Shown here: positions 5,642 through 6,044 of the stretch, in pieces | How positions within the stretch are numbered: the stretch's first letter is position 1 | Layout: each line of letters opens with the position of its first letter | DNA from: Actinomycetes bacterium | GTDB lineage: Bacteria > Actinomycetota > Acidimicrobiia > Spongiisociales > UBA5794 | Length of the DNA stretch: 6,044 nucleotides | Reading direction: 5' to 3' | Assembly (NCBI GenBank): GCA_023336855.1 | Contig: JAMBLK010000208.1 | Coordinates: 1-6,044, forward strand | Notes under the pieces: generated by a model | Told to the model about the DNA's origin: nothing | Databases searched by the model: none | The model's input: the letters and a program-made list of their open reading frames with translations, nothing else | Position numbers and translations under genes: made by a program

Positions 5642-6044
5642 TGTCCGGACATTCGAAGTGGGCAAACATCAAACACCGCAAGGGGCGTCAAGACGCCAAG
5701 CGGGGGAAGTTGTTTGCCAAGCTCATCAAGGGCATCGAGGCCGCAGCCAGGACGGGCGGCGGCGACCCCGATGGCAACGCGTCTCTTGCTACGGCAATCC
5801 AGAAGGCGAAGGATGCCTCCGTTCCGAGGGACAACATCGAGCGAGCGGTAGCCCGCGGCAGCGGCGACGCCGATGGCGTCGACTACGAGGAGTTCTGGTA
5901 CGAGGGCTACGCACCGGGTGGGGTCGCCCTCTACGTCCACATTCTGACGGACAACCGCAACCGTGCAGCGGCCGAGGTTCGCTCGACGTTCACGAAGAAC
6001 GGTGGGAGTCTCGGTGAGCCCGGGTCCGTCGCGTACCTCTTCGA
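5641..6044 (+). CDS. yebC: YebC/TACO1-family protein, N-terminal part (cut by window end)
   Basis: An open frame of 134 codons runs off the right edge with no stop, against about 240-250 aa for full members, so roughly the C-terminal 45% is missing. It begins MSGHSKWANIKHRKGRQDAKRGKLFAKLIK, the near-invariant YebC N-terminus, followed by IQKAKDASVPRDNIERA (53-69), EGYAPGGVALYV (88-99) and NGGSLGEPGSVAYLF (120-134). The family has long been annotated as a transcriptional regulator. More recent work on YebC and mitochondrial TACO1 supports a role in translation, including relief of stalling at proline-rich stretches; which applies here is not visible. AGGAG at 5631-5635, five bases before the ATG, is a good ribosome site inside the end of pdxT. 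In many actinobacteria ruvC follows, but that lies outside the window. Confidence 0.95.
   Translation, partial: MSGHSKWANIKHRKGRQDAKRGKLFAKLIKGIEAAARTGGGDPDGNASLATAIQKAKDASVPRDNIERAVARGSGDADGVDYEEFWYEGYAPGGVALYVHILTDNRNRAAAEVRSTFTKNGGSLGEPGSVAYLF

Noticed and set aside
5000..5665. Minus-strand open frame of 221 codons antisense to pdxT
   Set aside because: It covers pdxT and both its junctions, has no motif, and pdxT is intact with all catalytic residues.

Overview
The window is a G+C-rich (roughly 60% by eye), densely packed bacterial chromosome segment. Its gene order, PIP synthase - PatA-like acyltransferase - PimA-like mannosyltransferase - pdxS - pdxT - yebC, is the conserved actinobacterial arrangement known from mycobacteria and relatives. 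This points to an actinomycete-related (Actinomycetota) genome, probably not a Mycobacterium: several genes that sit in or next to this block there (a HIT-family gene, a Nudix gene, a thioesterase gene between pdxS and pdxT) are absent here. I cannot name the genus from sequence alone.

Layout. Bases 1-152 are non-coding. They hold ten perfect copies of an 8-bp unit (1-80), then at once a perfect 16-bp-stem hairpin (82-117) that probably ends the minus-strand citrate synthase gene gltA (153-1448). A 123-bp divergent spacer (1449-1571) separates gltA from a plus-strand gene run. It contains an AT-rich island with an 18-bp dyad and weak promoter-like hexamers. The plus-strand run has two blocks. 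Block one is pgsA-like PIP synthase (1572-2159), patA-like acyltransferase (2156-3055) and pimA-like glycosyltransferase (3052-4089), joined by 4-nt GTGA/ATGA overlaps. A 72-bp spacer with a bulged hairpin follows. Block two is pdxS (4162-5052), pdxT (5054-5641) and yebC (5641 to beyond the window end), with a 1-nt gap and a 1-nt overlap.

How the genes work together. Block one encodes consecutive early steps of phosphatidylinositol mannoside (PIM) synthesis at the cytoplasmic membrane: PI-phosphate formation, first mannosylation, and acylation of the mannose. Block two encodes both subunits of the PLP synthase (PdxS makes pyridoxal 5'-phosphate, PdxT supplies ammonia from glutamine) and a YebC/TACO1-family protein. 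gltA feeds the TCA cycle and is transcribed separately in the opposite direction.

For a novelty hunt this is an ordinary core-genome region. I found no mobile element, CRISPR array, RNA gene or unknown system. The features most worth a second look are the 8-bp tandem array with its abutting hairpin, the dyad in the divergent promoter region, and the bulged hairpin between pimA and pdxS.
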